Below are positions 56,730 to 64,000 of a DNA stretch of 64,000 nt, one piece after another (position 1 is the first letter of the stretch; each line of letters starts with the position of its first letter). A program made the translations under genes and the position numbers. The notes below the pieces were generated by a model, which saw nothing but the letters and a program-made list of their open reading frames with translations, was not told the DNA's origin and made no database searches. The DNA is from Streptomyces lasiicapitis (GTDB taxonomy: Bacteria > Actinomycetota > Actinomycetes > Streptomycetales > Streptomycetaceae): NCBI RefSeq assembly GCF_014646335.1, contig NZ_BMNG01000011.1:1-64000 (forward strand). Reading direction: 5' to 3'.

Positions 56730-57527
56730 GTGTACCGCTTCCTGTTGACCCGCCAGTGGGTGATCCTCACCCTCATCGGTCTCGTTCTCATCCCCGTGAT
56801 GATCGAACTGGGCTTCTGGCAGCTGCACCGCCACGAGAACCGCGTGGCGCGCAACGAACGGATCGGCAAGGCCCTCGACGCCCCGCCGGTCCCCGCCGAG
56901 CGGCTCACATCGCCCGGCCGTGAGGTGCCCGACTCCGCCGTGTACCGCGCGGTGACGGCCAAGGGCACGTACGACGCGAAGCACGAGGTCGTGGTGCGGC
57001 GCCGCACCAACGGCGACGACGAGGTCGGCTTCCACGTCCTGACCCCCTTCGTCCTCGACGACGGCAAGGTGCTGCTCGTCAACCGCGGCTGGATCCCGGC
57101 CGACGGACCGCAGACCGCCTTCCCCAAGATCCCCGCCCCGCCCCGCGGCGAAGTCACCGTCACCGGCCGCCTCATGCGGGACGAGACGTCCGCGGCCAGC
57201 GGCATCAAGGACGTACGTGGACTGCCCGACCGCCAGATCATGCTGATCAGCAGCGGCCAGCAGGCGCACGCCCTGGGCAAGCAGGTCCTCGGCGGCTACG
57301 TCCAGCAGACCGCGCCGAGCGCCGACTCGCCGCAGCTCCTCGGCGCGCCCGACCACAGCGGCATCGGACCGCACATGGCGTACGCCGTGCAGTGGTGGCT
57401 GTTCGCCGCCGGGGTCCCCGCGGGCTGGGTGGTCCTGGTCCGCCGCGAACGCAAGGACCGCCTGGCGGCGGCAGCGGCGGAGACGGCACCGGCGGAGCCC
57501 GCGGAGGCGTCGCCCGCGACGGCCTGA
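56730..57527 (+). CDS. SURF1-family cytochrome oxidase assembly protein
   Basis: A 265-residue protein with one N-terminal helix (about 12-32: WVILTLIGLVLIPVMIELGFWQ) and one near the C-terminus (about 225-245). The family motif LGFWQLHRHENRVARN lies after helix 1, with a large extracytoplasmic loop between. SURF1 proteins help insert haem a and CuA into cytochrome c oxidase. The start is GTG 56730. TACCGT at 56717-56722 is a -10-like element 7 bases before it, and no ribosome site is seen, so the transcript is probably leaderless. A Pro/Ala/Glu tail of about 20 residues ends the protein. Confidence 0.9.
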   Translation: MYRFLLTRQWVILTLIGLVLIPVMIELGFWQLHRHENRVARNERIGKALDAPPVPAERLTSPGREVPDSAVYRAVTAKGTYDAKHEVVVRRRTNGDDEVGFHVLTPFVLDDGKVLLVNRGWIPADGPQTAFPKIPAPPRGEVTVTGRLMRDETSAASGIKDVRGLPDRQIMLISSGQQAHALGKQVLGGYVQQTAPSADSPQLLGAPDHSGIGPHMAYAVQWWLFAAGVPAGWVVLVRRERKDRLAAAAAETAPAEPAEASPATA

Positions 57528-57654
57528 CACGGGCGATCCCGCGTACGGGGTCGGTACGGGGTCAACTCGCCCCCGCCTGACGGCTCACCGAACCCGGGGA
57601 CCGGCACCGGCACCGCCCTCGCCCTGCTCCGGGCCGACGCGGCAGGATAGGGCC

Positions 57655-58410
57655 ATGGATCTTGGACTGAACAACCGTGTGTACATCGTCACCGGCGCCA
57701 GCCGGGGCCTCGGCAACGCCGCCGCCCGCGAGCTGGTCGCGGAGGGCGCGAAGGTCGTCCTGACCGGACGGGACGAGAAGGTCGCCGCCGCGGCGGCCGC
57801 GGAGCTCGGCCCGAACGCGGTGGGCGTCGCCGCGGACAACGCCGAGCCGGACGCCGCCGAGCGGCTTGTCGCGGCGGCGCGCGAGAACTTCGGGGGCCTC
57901 GACGGCATCCTCATCAGCGTCGGCGGGCCGCCGCCCGGTTACGTCGCCGACAGCACCGACGAGCAGTGGCGGGAGTCCTTCGAGTCGGTGTTCCTCGGTG
58001 CGGTGCGGCTGGCGCGGGCCGCGGCGGCGGAGCTCGACGAGGGCGGTGTCATCGGCTTCGTCCTGTCCACGTCGGTGCACGAGCCGATCCCGGGCCTGAC
58101 CATCTCCAACGGCCTGCGCCCCGGCCTCGCGGGCTTCGCCAACTCCCTCGCCGACGAGCTGGGGCCGCGCGGCATCCGGGTCGTCGGTCTGCTGCCCGGC
58201 CGCATGGACACCGACCGGGTCCGCCAGCTGGACGGCCTCTCCGCCGACCCCGAAGCGGCCCGCCTGGCGGCCCAGTCCCGCATCCCCCTGCGCCGCTACG
58301 GCACCCCCCAGGAGTTCGGCCGCACCGCCGCGTTCTTCCTCTCACCGGCGGCGTCGTACCTCACGGGCGTGATGCTTCCGGTGGACGGGGGCGCGAGGCG
58401 GGGCTTCTAG
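57655..58410 (+). CDS. SDR-family oxidoreductase with atypical catalytic residues
   Basis: A 251-residue SDR. TGASRGLGNAAARELV and the C-terminal VDGGARRGF are typical. The usual Tyr-x3-Lys signature is missing: where it should lie, the sequence reads TISNGLRPGLAGF, so serine and arginine replace tyrosine and lysine. A serine in VLSTSVHEPIPG is present. Other reductases of this sub-branch show the same SN-x-x-R pattern, so it may be a functional variant rather than a dead enzyme. The GGPPPGY stretch near residue 85 replaces the standard NNAG. The substrate is unknown. Confidence 0.85.
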   Translation: MDLGLNNRVYIVTGASRGLGNAAARELVAEGAKVVLTGRDEKVAAAAAAELGPNAVGVAADNAEPDAAERLVAAARENFGGLDGILISVGGPPPGYVADSTDEQWRESFESVFLGAVRLARAAAAELDEGGVIGFVLSTSVHEPIPGLTISNGLRPGLAGFANSLADELGPRGIRVVGLLPGRMDTDRVRQLDGLSADPEAARLAAQSRIPLRRYGTPQEFGRTAAFFLSPAASYLTGVMLPVDGGARRGF

Positions 58411-58447
58411 CTTCGGCGGGGGGGCGCCCGCTGGGCTGCGGGTGGGG

Positions 58448-59026
58448 TCAACTCACGCGCTCGGCGCGATGCTTCACCGCCCGCAGCTCCACCGTCGCAG
58501 GCAACCGCTCGAGCCCCGCCGAGTCCCGCGCATGCGCCAGCGCCTCCTCGCAGGTGCCCCGCAGGGCCTCCGCCGGGACGGCCTCCGCCGCCAGGAGGAG
58601 CCCGACCCGTGCCTCGGGCGCGTTGCGCCGCCCGGTCAGGCGTACGCGTGCGCGCTCCACGCCGTCGAGCGCGGACGCCTCGCCGGCCAGCACATTCTCC
58701 ATCGCCCGCCCCCGCAGCAGCGCCCCTTCCCCGTCCCCGGTCTCCACGAGCACCTCGGCGAGCCGGCGCCACCGCAGCTGCGCGGTCAGCCACCACAGGG
58801 CGAGCAGCACGATCACGGCGAGCACGGCGATGACGGTCGGCCACCACCAGCCGTCGTCGCGCCACCGCGCCCGGTCGGCGTCGCTGAGCAGCACGTCGTC
58901 ACGGCGGTCGTGCACCCACCACGACGGCGGCTCGACGCCGAGCCCGACGGCGAGCACGGACCCGCCGACCAGCACGAGCGCGAGTCCGGCAAGCCCGAGC
59001 AGTACGCGGTTCAACGTCCGCAGCAT
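58448..59026 (-). CDS. AmaP-like alkaline-shock membrane anchor protein
   Basis: A 192-residue membrane protein with two helices (about 5-27 and 58-80) and a soluble C-terminal region, resembling AmaP, which in Firmicutes anchors Asp23 to the membrane. It carries LRTLNRVLLGLAGLALVLVGG at the N-terminus and RRLAEVLVETGDGEGALLRGRAMENVLAGEASAL in the soluble part. ATG 59026 is used because AAGGGG lies 8 bases upstream; GTG 59035 overlaps the previous stop (GTGA) and is possible. It is the last gene of the Asp23-type cluster. Confidence 0.8.
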   Translation of the reverse strand: MLRTLNRVLLGLAGLALVLVGGSVLAVGLGVEPPSWWVHDRRDDVLLSDADRARWRDDGWWWPTVIAVLAVIVLLALWWLTAQLRWRRLAEVLVETGDGEGALLRGRAMENVLAGEASALDGVERARVRLTGRRNAPEARVGLLLAAEAVPAEALRGTCEEALAHARDSAGLERLPATVELRAVKHRAERVS

Positions 59027-59031
59027 GCCGT

Positions 59032-59724
59032 TCACCCCTTCCGACCCGGCCGCGCCACGTGCACCGAAAGCGCGGGCGGGCTGCCGAGCCCGAGTTCGCG
59101 GATGGTCTCGGCGAGTGTCGCGTCCAGGTCGCCGCGTACGTCGTCGAGTTCACGGAAGTGCGACACGGCCCGCACCTCCACCTTGGACCTGCTCATCCGC
59201 ACCCGTACCGACCGCACTCCGGCCACGTCCATGGCCCGGTCCCGCAGCACCATCGCGGCGGCGTCCCGGTGCAGCCCGGCCCGCACGTCGTCGTGCGTAC
59301 GCCGCATCGGCAGCACGGCCCGCAGCCCGGGTGTCACCGCGAGCACCAGCAGCCACAGCCCGATCGCGGCCGCCGCCGCGGCACCGGCGAGCACCGCCGT
59401 GCTGTCCAGCGGCCGTTCGGCCAGCTCCCGCGCGAGCTCGCGGCGCCATCGCATCGCGGGGTGGTCGGCCCGTACGGCGACGATGTCGTACAGAAGGAGC
59501 CCGGCCCCGCCGAGGATCAGCAGGGCGAGCAGCCCGGCGGGCACGCGCCGCGCGGACCAGAAGCGGGGTGCGCCGCCGTCGTCGCCGCTGAGCGTGGGCA
59601 GCGGCTGGTAGTCGGCGGCGGACGCCGACTGGCCGAGCTCGGGCTCCGGCCCGGGCGCGGCGGCCTCCATGACCGGCGCCGCCTTGGTCAGGTCCGGCCC
59701 ACTACCTTGCTGGGGCTCGCTCAT
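59032..59724 (-). CDS. DUF6286-type membrane protein of the Asp23 cluster
   Basis: A 230-residue protein. The disordered N-terminus covers about 1-55. Two helices follow (about 60-82 and 108-135; VPAGLLALLILGGAGLLLYDIVAV and AAAAAIGLWLLVLAVTPGL), then a C-terminal domain with RMSRSKVEVRAVSHF and LGLGSPPALSVHVAR, which looks Asp23-like. The start overlaps the upstream Asp23-like gene by ATGA, and the stop overlaps the AmaP-like gene. It is likely a membrane component of the same envelope-stress complex. Confidence 0.75.
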   Translation of the reverse strand: MSEPQQGSGPDLTKAAPVMEAAAPGPEPELGQSASAADYQPLPTLSGDDGGAPRFWSARRVPAGLLALLILGGAGLLLYDIVAVRADHPAMRWRRELARELAERPLDSTAVLAGAAAAAAIGLWLLVLAVTPGLRAVLPMRRTHDDVRAGLHRDAAAMVLRDRAMDVAGVRSVRVRMSRSKVEVRAVSHFRELDDVRGDLDATLAETIRELGLGSPPALSVHVARPGRKG

Positions 59725-60116
59725 CGGGTCCTCCCCTGCGCCGCGGCCCGCGCCTGCGCGGAGTGCAGCCGCTCGACCTGGACCGCCACTTCGGGCACTT
59801 CCATGCCCGCCAACGCCTTTACCCGTTCGGCGACTTGGCGACGCACGGCACCGCACTGGCGGCCGATGTCGCTGGGGTAGTCCAGTTCGAGACTGACGCG
59901 GACACGGGCGCTGTCGGATGGGGTCTCCCCTGCTCGAGCGGAGCCGAGAGCTCGGGGATGCACGCTGACCGTCGCGTGCGGCGCCGCCGCCTCGGCAGGC
60001 AGCACGGGCAGCGCCTCACGCGCGGCGCGCGCGGCGATCTTCGCGACGACGCGGTCGGCGATCCGGGTCGCGCCGCGCTCGCCGGGCGGTACCTGCCCCA
60101 CGACCTCGGCCGCCAC
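59721..60116 (-). CDS. Asp23/Gls24-like envelope-stress protein
   Basis: A 131-residue soluble protein. ATRIADRVVAKIAARAAREALPVLPAEAAAPHATVSVHP and RVRVSLELDYPSDIGRQCGAVRRQVAERVKALAGMEVPEVAVQVERL match the alternating strand-helix pattern of Asp23, which binds AmaP in Staphylococcus. The GTG start lies 4 bp after the stop of the 61-residue membrane protein, and the stop overlaps the DUF6286 gene. A diverged second Asp23 copy in the same operon suggests hetero-oligomers. Confidence 0.75.
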   Translation of the reverse strand: MAAEVVGQVPPGERGATRIADRVVAKIAARAAREALPVLPAEAAAPHATVSVHPRALGSARAGETPSDSARVRVSLELDYPSDIGRQCGAVRRQVAERVKALAGMEVPEVAVQVERLHSAQARAAAQGRTR

Positions 60117-60119
60117 CGC

Positions 60120-60305
60120 TCATCGCCGCCGGTCGCCGCGCGGGCGGAAGAAGTCGCCGGGCTCCAGGTCCCCCTCCAGGAACCGTCCGGCGACGAAGCC
60201 GATGGCGCCCAGGGCGGCCACCAGCAGGAAGGCCCCGAACCCGCCGAAGTATCCGGCGAAGCCGAGGGCCATTCCGGCGATCATGCCGATCACGGCAAAG
60301 CTCAT
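60120..60305 (-). CDS. Small two-helix membrane protein of the Asp23 cluster
   Basis: A 61-residue protein: MSFAVIGMIAGMALGFAGYFGGFGAFLLVAALGAIGFVAGRFLEGDLEPGDFF plus a basic RPRGDRRR tail. Two helices (about 3-20 and 24-42) with a small-residue packing surface resemble DUF2273 proteins, which accompany Asp23 in many Gram-positives. ATG 60305 follows GGAG by 8 bases. It lies between the two Asp23-like genes and probably forms part of the membrane platform. Confidence 0.72.
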   Translation of the reverse strand: MSFAVIGMIAGMALGFAGYFGGFGAFLLVAALGAIGFVAGRFLEGDLEPGDFFRPRGDRRR

Positions 60306-60473
60306 CGTGCGCTCCTTCGCTCCTGCGCGCCTCGTACTCCCCTGCGACCCCGCGGCCACGCCCGCCGCCGCGCGACGGCTCCTGCTTCACGCATACCCAG
60401 GCCGCGCGCCGACGCCGCCTCGCGACCGGTGACGGGTGCGGAACACACCGGGCCCGGGGTCCGCGCGGGGCGG

Positions 60474-60962
60474 CTACTGCAGCCGCGACGGCTGCTCGTC
60501 GTCCTCGTCGTCCGGCAGCTTCACATCGCTCACCGCGATGTTCACCTCGACGACCTCCAGGCTCGTCATGCGCTCGACGGCGGCGATGACGTTCTCCCGT
60601 ACGTCCTGGGCGACATCGGCGATCGACACGCCGTAGTCGACGACGATCTCCAGGTCGAGCGCCGTCTGCACCTCGCCGACCTCGGCCTTCACCCCGCGCG
60701 ACACGGATTTCGAGCTGCCGGGCACCCGGTCCCGCACGGCCCCGAAGGTCCGGGCGAGCCCGCCGCCCATGGCGTGCACCCCGACCACGTCGCGCGCGGC
60801 GAGCCCTGCGATCTTCTCGACGACGCCGTCCGCGATGCTGGTCCGCCCGCGCGTCGCGGGGTCCCCTCCCCCGCGCCTCCGCTCTCCGCCCTTCCCGGCG
60901 GCCTCGGCGGGCGACTCCTTGGCGAGCGTGTGGGACGTCGTCCGCTCTCCGGTGTCGGTCAT
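60474..60962 (-). CDS. Asp23/Gls24-family envelope stress protein
   Basis: A 162-residue protein and the clearest Asp23 homologue here. After a basic, Ser/Gly-rich N-terminus (about 1-45), GRTSIADGVVEKIAGLAARDVVGVHAMGGGLARTFGAVRDRVPGS is followed by GVKAEVGEVQTALDLEIVVDYGVSIADVAQDVRENVIAAVERMTSLEVVEVNIAVSDV, the conserved alkaline-shock fold. It is first in a five-gene minus-strand cluster and starts at ATG 60962 after AAAGGA. In Firmicutes it coats the membrane during alkaline or cell-wall stress; in Streptomyces its role is unproven. Confidence 0.9.
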   Translation of the reverse strand: MTDTGERTTSHTLAKESPAEAAGKGGERRRGGGDPATRGRTSIADGVVEKIAGLAARDVVGVHAMGGGLARTFGAVRDRVPGSSKSVSRGVKAEVGEVQTALDLEIVVDYGVSIADVAQDVRENVIAAVERMTSLEVVEVNIAVSDVKLPDDEDDEQPSRLQ

Positions 60963-61054
60963 CACGATGGTCCTTTTCGGCAGGGGATCTGCTCTTTCGT
61001 CCACACTAAGCGCGGCCCCGGACCGGCGCGCCCGGGATGGGGCACGCTGGAGCC

Positions 61055-61876
61055 ATGACGGGTGACGGATGGACCTCGGCGGTACGTCGCCAACTGGGTC
61101 TCGGCCGCGTGCTGCCGCTGGGTGGCCCGGGTGACGGCGCGTGGCTCGCGGAGTCGGCGGCCCGCGCGGTGCTGCGGGGCTCGGCCGAGCGGGTGGCGGG
61201 GGTACGGCTGACCGGCCTGCGGGTGTCCCTCGCGGATCCGGACGCCGGGCGGCTGTCTCCTGACGCGTACGTCTCCACGGTGCCGTCGCCCCCGAGCGCG
61301 CTGCCGCCGGGGCCGCTGCGGATCAGCGCGGACTTCACGGCCGTCATGGCCGAGCCCCTGCCGGCGACCGCGTCCCGGCTGCGTACGGCACTCGGTACGG
61401 CCGCGGCGGACCGGCTCGGTCTGGTGGTGGCGGAGGTGGATCTGCGGGTTACGGGGCTGCTCGACGAGTACGAGTACGAGGCCGGGGACGGTGCCGAGTC
61501 CGGGGACGGTGCCGGGGAGGGCGCCCGACTGAACGCGGCCCTCGGCGACCTGCCCCCCGAAGAGCGGCACGACCAGGCCGGACAAGAGGACGAGCCGTCA
61601 TCGGCCGCCGACTCCGACGAGGGGCGCGTGGCGCGTGCCGTCCTCGCGGTGCCGGGTGTGACCCGGATGGCGGGCACCCTCGGGGGCCTGGGCCGGGCCA
61701 TCCACATCGAGGAGCACGCGGCGGTGCAGGCGCTGCCGCGCCGCCACGTCCGCGTGGAGGTGGCGGCGGACGCCGGCCTGCGCACGCTGGACGTGGCCCG
61801 CGCGGTTCGCGCGACGGTCACCGAGTCCCTGCCGGACCGGCCGTCAGTGGCGGTACTGGTCACAGCGGTGGACTAG
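61055..61876 (+). CDS. Conserved unknown with Asp23-like C-terminal segment
   Basis: A 273-residue soluble protein that I associate with a Streptomyces family labelled nucleopolyhedrovirus P10-like, a label with no functional content. Structure seen: VLRGSAERVAGVRLTGLRVSLADPDAGRL and LRISADFTAVMAEPLPATASRLRTALGTAAADRLGLVVAEVDLRVTGLL in the first half, an acidic Gly/Asp/Glu-rich linker, then VARAVLAVPGVTRMAGTLGGLGRAIHIEE and a final domain whose strand-helix pattern resembles Asp23. It is divergent from the Asp23 cluster with 92 bp between starts, so it may share regulation. Confidence 0.65.
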   Translation: MTGDGWTSAVRRQLGLGRVLPLGGPGDGAWLAESAARAVLRGSAERVAGVRLTGLRVSLADPDAGRLSPDAYVSTVPSPPSALPPGPLRISADFTAVMAEPLPATASRLRTALGTAAADRLGLVVAEVDLRVTGLLDEYEYEAGDGAESGDGAGEGARLNAALGDLPPEERHDQAGQEDEPSSAADSDEGRVARAVLAVPGVTRMAGTLGGLGRAIHIEEHAAVQALPRRHVRVEVAADAGLRTLDVARAVRATVTESLPDRPSVAVLVTAVD

Positions 61877-61975
61877 CTCACTATTGTCGCCCCGCCAACT
61901 CACCTAAGGGCAGGTTGACTTGACGGGGCGTCGGCCATAGCGGCGCCCCAACCCCCGTACGAACAAAGAACCTTG

Positions 61976-62839
61976 TCAGTCCCCGATACCCGCGAGGTCC
62001 CGCAGCCTGCGTGCCTGCGCGGCCCGCTCGGCACGGCGCTGCTCCTCGTACGAGCGGCCCGTGACGCCCTGGAGCAGTGCCTTGGTCTCGATGACCGCGT
62101 CGCGCGGTGCGGCGAGCAGGGCGGCGGCCAAGTCCTGGGCGGCGGCGTCGAGTTGGTCGCCAGGGACGACGAGGTTGGCGAGGCCGATGCGCTCGGCCTC
62201 GGCGGCCTGGACGAAGCGGCCGGTGGCGCAGATCTCCAGGGCGCGGGCGTATCCGACGAGGGAGACGAGCGGGTGCGTGCCGGTGAGGTCGGGCACCAGG
62301 CCGAGGCTGGTCTCGCGCATGGCGAACTGCGCGTCGTCGGCGGCGACCCGCAGGTCGCAGGCGAGCGCGAGCTGGAAGCCCGCGCCGATCGCATGGCCCT
62401 GGACGGCGGCGATGGACACGATGTCGCCGCGCCGCCACCAGGTGAACGCGTCCTGGTACTCGGCGATGGCCGCGTCGAGGTCGTCGTCGGCGCCGCGCGC
62501 GAGGTCGAGGAACGACGGCTCGCCCTCGAAGCCCTCGGGCGTGAACGCCTGCCGGTCGAGGCCCGCGGAGAAGGACTTGCCCTCGCCGCGCAGCAGCACC
62601 ACGCGGACGCTGCCGGGCAGCACCCGGCCGGCCTCGGTCAACGCCCGCCACAGAGCGGGAGACTGGGCGTTGCGCTTGGCCGCGTTGGCCAGCGTCACCG
62701 TGGCCACGGCGCCGTCGATCGTGAGACGTACGCCGTCCTGATCGAGAACCGGTGCCGTCGCGCCTGAACCGCTCAGTCCGATCGGACCGGTCTCAGCCGA
62801 ACCGCTCGGGCTGCTCGAACCGCTGTCGGGCGAAGCCAT
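61976..62839 (-). CDS. Enoyl-CoA hydratase/isomerase (crotonase family)
   Basis: A 287-residue crotonase. A Ser/Gly/Pro-rich N-terminal extension covers about 1-30. The fold starts at VRLTIDGAVATVTLANAAKRNAQ. The oxyanion-hole segments are KSFSAGLDRQAF and AAVQGHAIGAGFQLALACDLRVA; acidic catalytic residues are less certain (a glutamate in MRETSLGLVPDL). It may hydrate or isomerise acyl-CoA esters; the substrate is unknown. ATG 62839 has GGAGG 6 bases upstream. It appears monocistronic. Confidence 0.9.
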   Translation of the reverse strand: MASPDSGSSSPSGSAETGPIGLSGSGATAPVLDQDGVRLTIDGAVATVTLANAAKRNAQSPALWRALTEAGRVLPGSVRVVLLRGEGKSFSAGLDRQAFTPEGFEGEPSFLDLARGADDDLDAAIAEYQDAFTWWRRGDIVSIAAVQGHAIGAGFQLALACDLRVAADDAQFAMRETSLGLVPDLTGTHPLVSLVGYARALEICATGRFVQAAEAERIGLANLVVPGDQLDAAAQDLAAALLAAPRDAVIETKALLQGVTGRSYEEQRRAERAAQARRLRDLAGIGD

Positions 62840-62989
62840 CAATGCCTCCGGTGGTGAGTGCAGTCGTCGTGAACGGACGCGTCGACGCAGGTCAGCACCC
62901 ATGCGGACGCAGATTCACGACCGCATCAGCGCATGTCGACGCACCGCCTTGCGGGCACTGGCTCGCGCCCACAAGTGACTGCACAGTAA

Positions 62990-63021
62990 CCACCCGGTCG
63001 ATCAGCCGATCGACCGGGTGG
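62990..63021 (-). terminator. Terminator of the small HTH gene
   Basis: CCACCCGGTCGATC (62990-63003) pairs perfectly with GATCGACCGGGTGG (63008-63021) around AGCC, a 14-bp stem about 40 bp downstream of the HTH gene on the minus strand. Confidence 0.8.
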
Positions 63022-63062
63022 CCACACCGGCCCACCGGAGCCGGACGGCCGCGAGACGGCTG

Positions 63063-63284
63063 CTAGCTGGAAGCCGCCTTCTTGCCTCGCGTCGCCCCGC
63101 CGCGTCCCCGCAGCGTGACTCCGGACTCACTGAGCATCCGGTGGACGAACCCGTAGCTACGGCCGGTCTCTTCGGCCAACGCCCGGATGCTCGCACCGCC
63201 GTCGTACTTCTTCTTCAGGTCTGCCGCGAGCTTGTCGCGCGCGGCGCCGGTTACCCGGCTGCCCTTCTTCAGAGTCTCGGCCAC
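63063..63284 (-). CDS. Small HTH-domain protein conserved in streptomycetes
   Basis: A 73-residue basic protein. GARDKLAADLKKKYDGGASIRALAEETGRSYGFVHRMLSESGVTLRGRGGATRGKK is a single helix-turn-helix (recognition helix near RSYGFVHRMLSES) with a Lys/Arg-rich tail. It is much like small conserved Streptomyces DNA-binding proteins that may act in nucleoid structure or transcription; no specific function is known to me. GTG 63284 follows GAGGAGG. A perfect 14-bp terminator hairpin ends the transcript. Confidence 0.8.
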   Translation of the reverse strand: MAETLKKGSRVTGAARDKLAADLKKKYDGGASIRALAEETGRSYGFVHRMLSESGVTLRGRGGATRGKKAASS

Positions 63285-63687
63285 CCGTGCCTCCTCATGG
63301 GAAGTGCGCTCTGGACTTCTCATGATCACCCCTACCGGGCCTCCTGGCCACCCATTCGGCAAGGTCCGTGCGACTTGATTGGCCGCGCGTCAAGCGGCCG
63401 CCACGAGCGGAATTAACGATTCCGCACGTCCCTGCACGTACCGCCGAATGGGTTCTGCGAGGAAGCGGCAGGTCAGCGGCGTGCCGGGGAAAGGCGGGCC
63501 TGCGGGTCCCGTGGGACGAAGAAATCCGTGTATCGCACACGTCGGTACGAGGACGACTCACACAGATGAAGGATCACGGATCGGCCGAATGATCCATACG
63601 CAGTGGATCAGTCAATCGATCAAGCGCGCTGGAGGTCGCCCGGCGGGGCCGTGACGGGTCCGTCGGGCGTCTCGCCAGGCGGTCCCG
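63285..63687. other. Intergenic region between HTH and ABC-F genes
   Basis: These 403 bases hold the promoter of the HTH gene and the 3' end region of the ABC-F gene. AT-richer stretches (GGAATTAACGATT near 63409; CAGTCAATCGATCAAGC near 63609) are candidates for control sites. No gene, RNA or strong repeat was recognised. Confidence 0.4.
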
Positions 63688-64000
63688 TCAGGCGAGGGCG
63701 ACCAGGTCCGCGTAGTCCGCGCCCCACAGGTCCTCGACGCCGTCCGGCAGCAGAATGATCCGCTCCGGTTGCAGCGCCTCGACGGCGCCCTCGTCGTGGG
63801 TGACGAGGACGACGGCGCCCTTGTAGGTGCGCAGCGCGCCCAGGATCTCCTCGCGGCTGGCGGGGTCGAGGTTGTTGGTGGGCTCGTCGAGGAGCAGCAC
63901 GTTGGCCGAGGAGACGACGAGCGTCGCGAGGGCGAGACGGGTCTTCTCGCCGCCGGACAGCACGGCCGCGGGCTTGTCGACGTCGTCTCCGGAGAAGAGG
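63688..64000 (-). CDS. ABC-F family ATPase, C-terminal part (runs off the right edge)
   Basis: The last 103 residues of an ABC-F protein: the signature VLSGGEKTRLALATLVVSSANVLLLDEPTNNLDPASREEILGAL contains the ABC signature and Walker B, then VLVTHDEGAVEAL with the switch histidine. There are no membrane helices and no transporter domain. ABC-F proteins act on the ribosome as translation factors or give antibiotic resistance by displacing drugs. The start and first ABC domain lie outside the window, so the subgroup (EttA/Uup-like or resistance type) cannot be named. Confidence 0.88.
   Translation of the reverse strand, partial: LFSGDDVDKPAAVLSGGEKTRLALATLVVSSANVLLLDEPTNNLDPASREEILGALRTYKGAVVLVTHDEGAVEALQPERIILLPDGVEDLWGADYADLVALA

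Overview
The window is chromosomal DNA of a Streptomyces. It is very GC-rich with strong third-position bias and GTG starts, many genes look leaderless, and it carries chaplins, a SpoOM homologue, a streptophobe-type membrane protein and an actinobacterial integrative element. Most of it reads as conserved core chromosome. The left edge is the leader and promoter region of an rRNA operon that runs off the window on the minus strand.

Layout. 0.3-5.8 kb: DNA glycosylase, SpoOM, PEBP protein, HNH nuclease, an SPFH/NfeD membrane pair and a lone ABC ATPase. 5.9-12.5 kb: conserved unknown, two chaplins, a GAF histidine kinase with its LuxR-type regulator, an SDR and a QueA-like protein, then a secreted SLT protein behind a leader containing an intrinsic terminator. 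12.6-23.5 kb: FHA-FHA-ABCG transporter, streptophobe protein, SerB, SixA, a 38-residue mini-protein, and an MFS transporter divergent from a GntR regulator. 23.7-25.2 kb: FabG-FabI. 25.5-34.6 kb: the tldD-tldE operon, split by an element of about 6.2 kb. 34.7-44.1 kb: TyrS, stress and membrane proteins, MoaA, an acetate-type symporter with its DUF485 partner, and two tandem subtilases. 44.2-50.0 kb: CoA-transferase, CopD-like protein, and an ether-lipid-type hydroxylase/lysoplasmalogenase pair plus a VIT protein. 50.1-55.1 kb: a catabolic-looking operon (two amidohydrolases, SDR, acetoacetate-decarboxylase-like protein) divergent from a TetR regulator across a perfect palindrome. 55.2-64 kb: exonuclease, SURF1, SDR, an Asp23/AmaP envelope cluster, enoyl-CoA hydratase, a small HTH protein and the C-terminus of an ABC-F protein.

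The most striking feature is the integrative element (about 26.72-32.96 kb) inside the coding sequence of tldD. It carries integrase, excisionase and a RepSA-type initiator, a nested cassette of three small genes (one encoding a 33-residue Cys-rich peptide) and an XRE regulator, but no recognisable transfer gene. It entered the metalloprotease gene upstream of the essential C-terminal cysteine and supplies a substitute 3' end (82% identical protein over 88 residues). The native 3' end is stranded about 6.2 kb away, still overlapping tldE by ATGA.

Other threads are a 12-bp palindrome, CACGCGCGCGTG, present eight times in the window; several operator-like palindromes beside regulators; and numerous very strong, often bidirectional terminators. 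No CRISPR array or tRNA gene was recognised.
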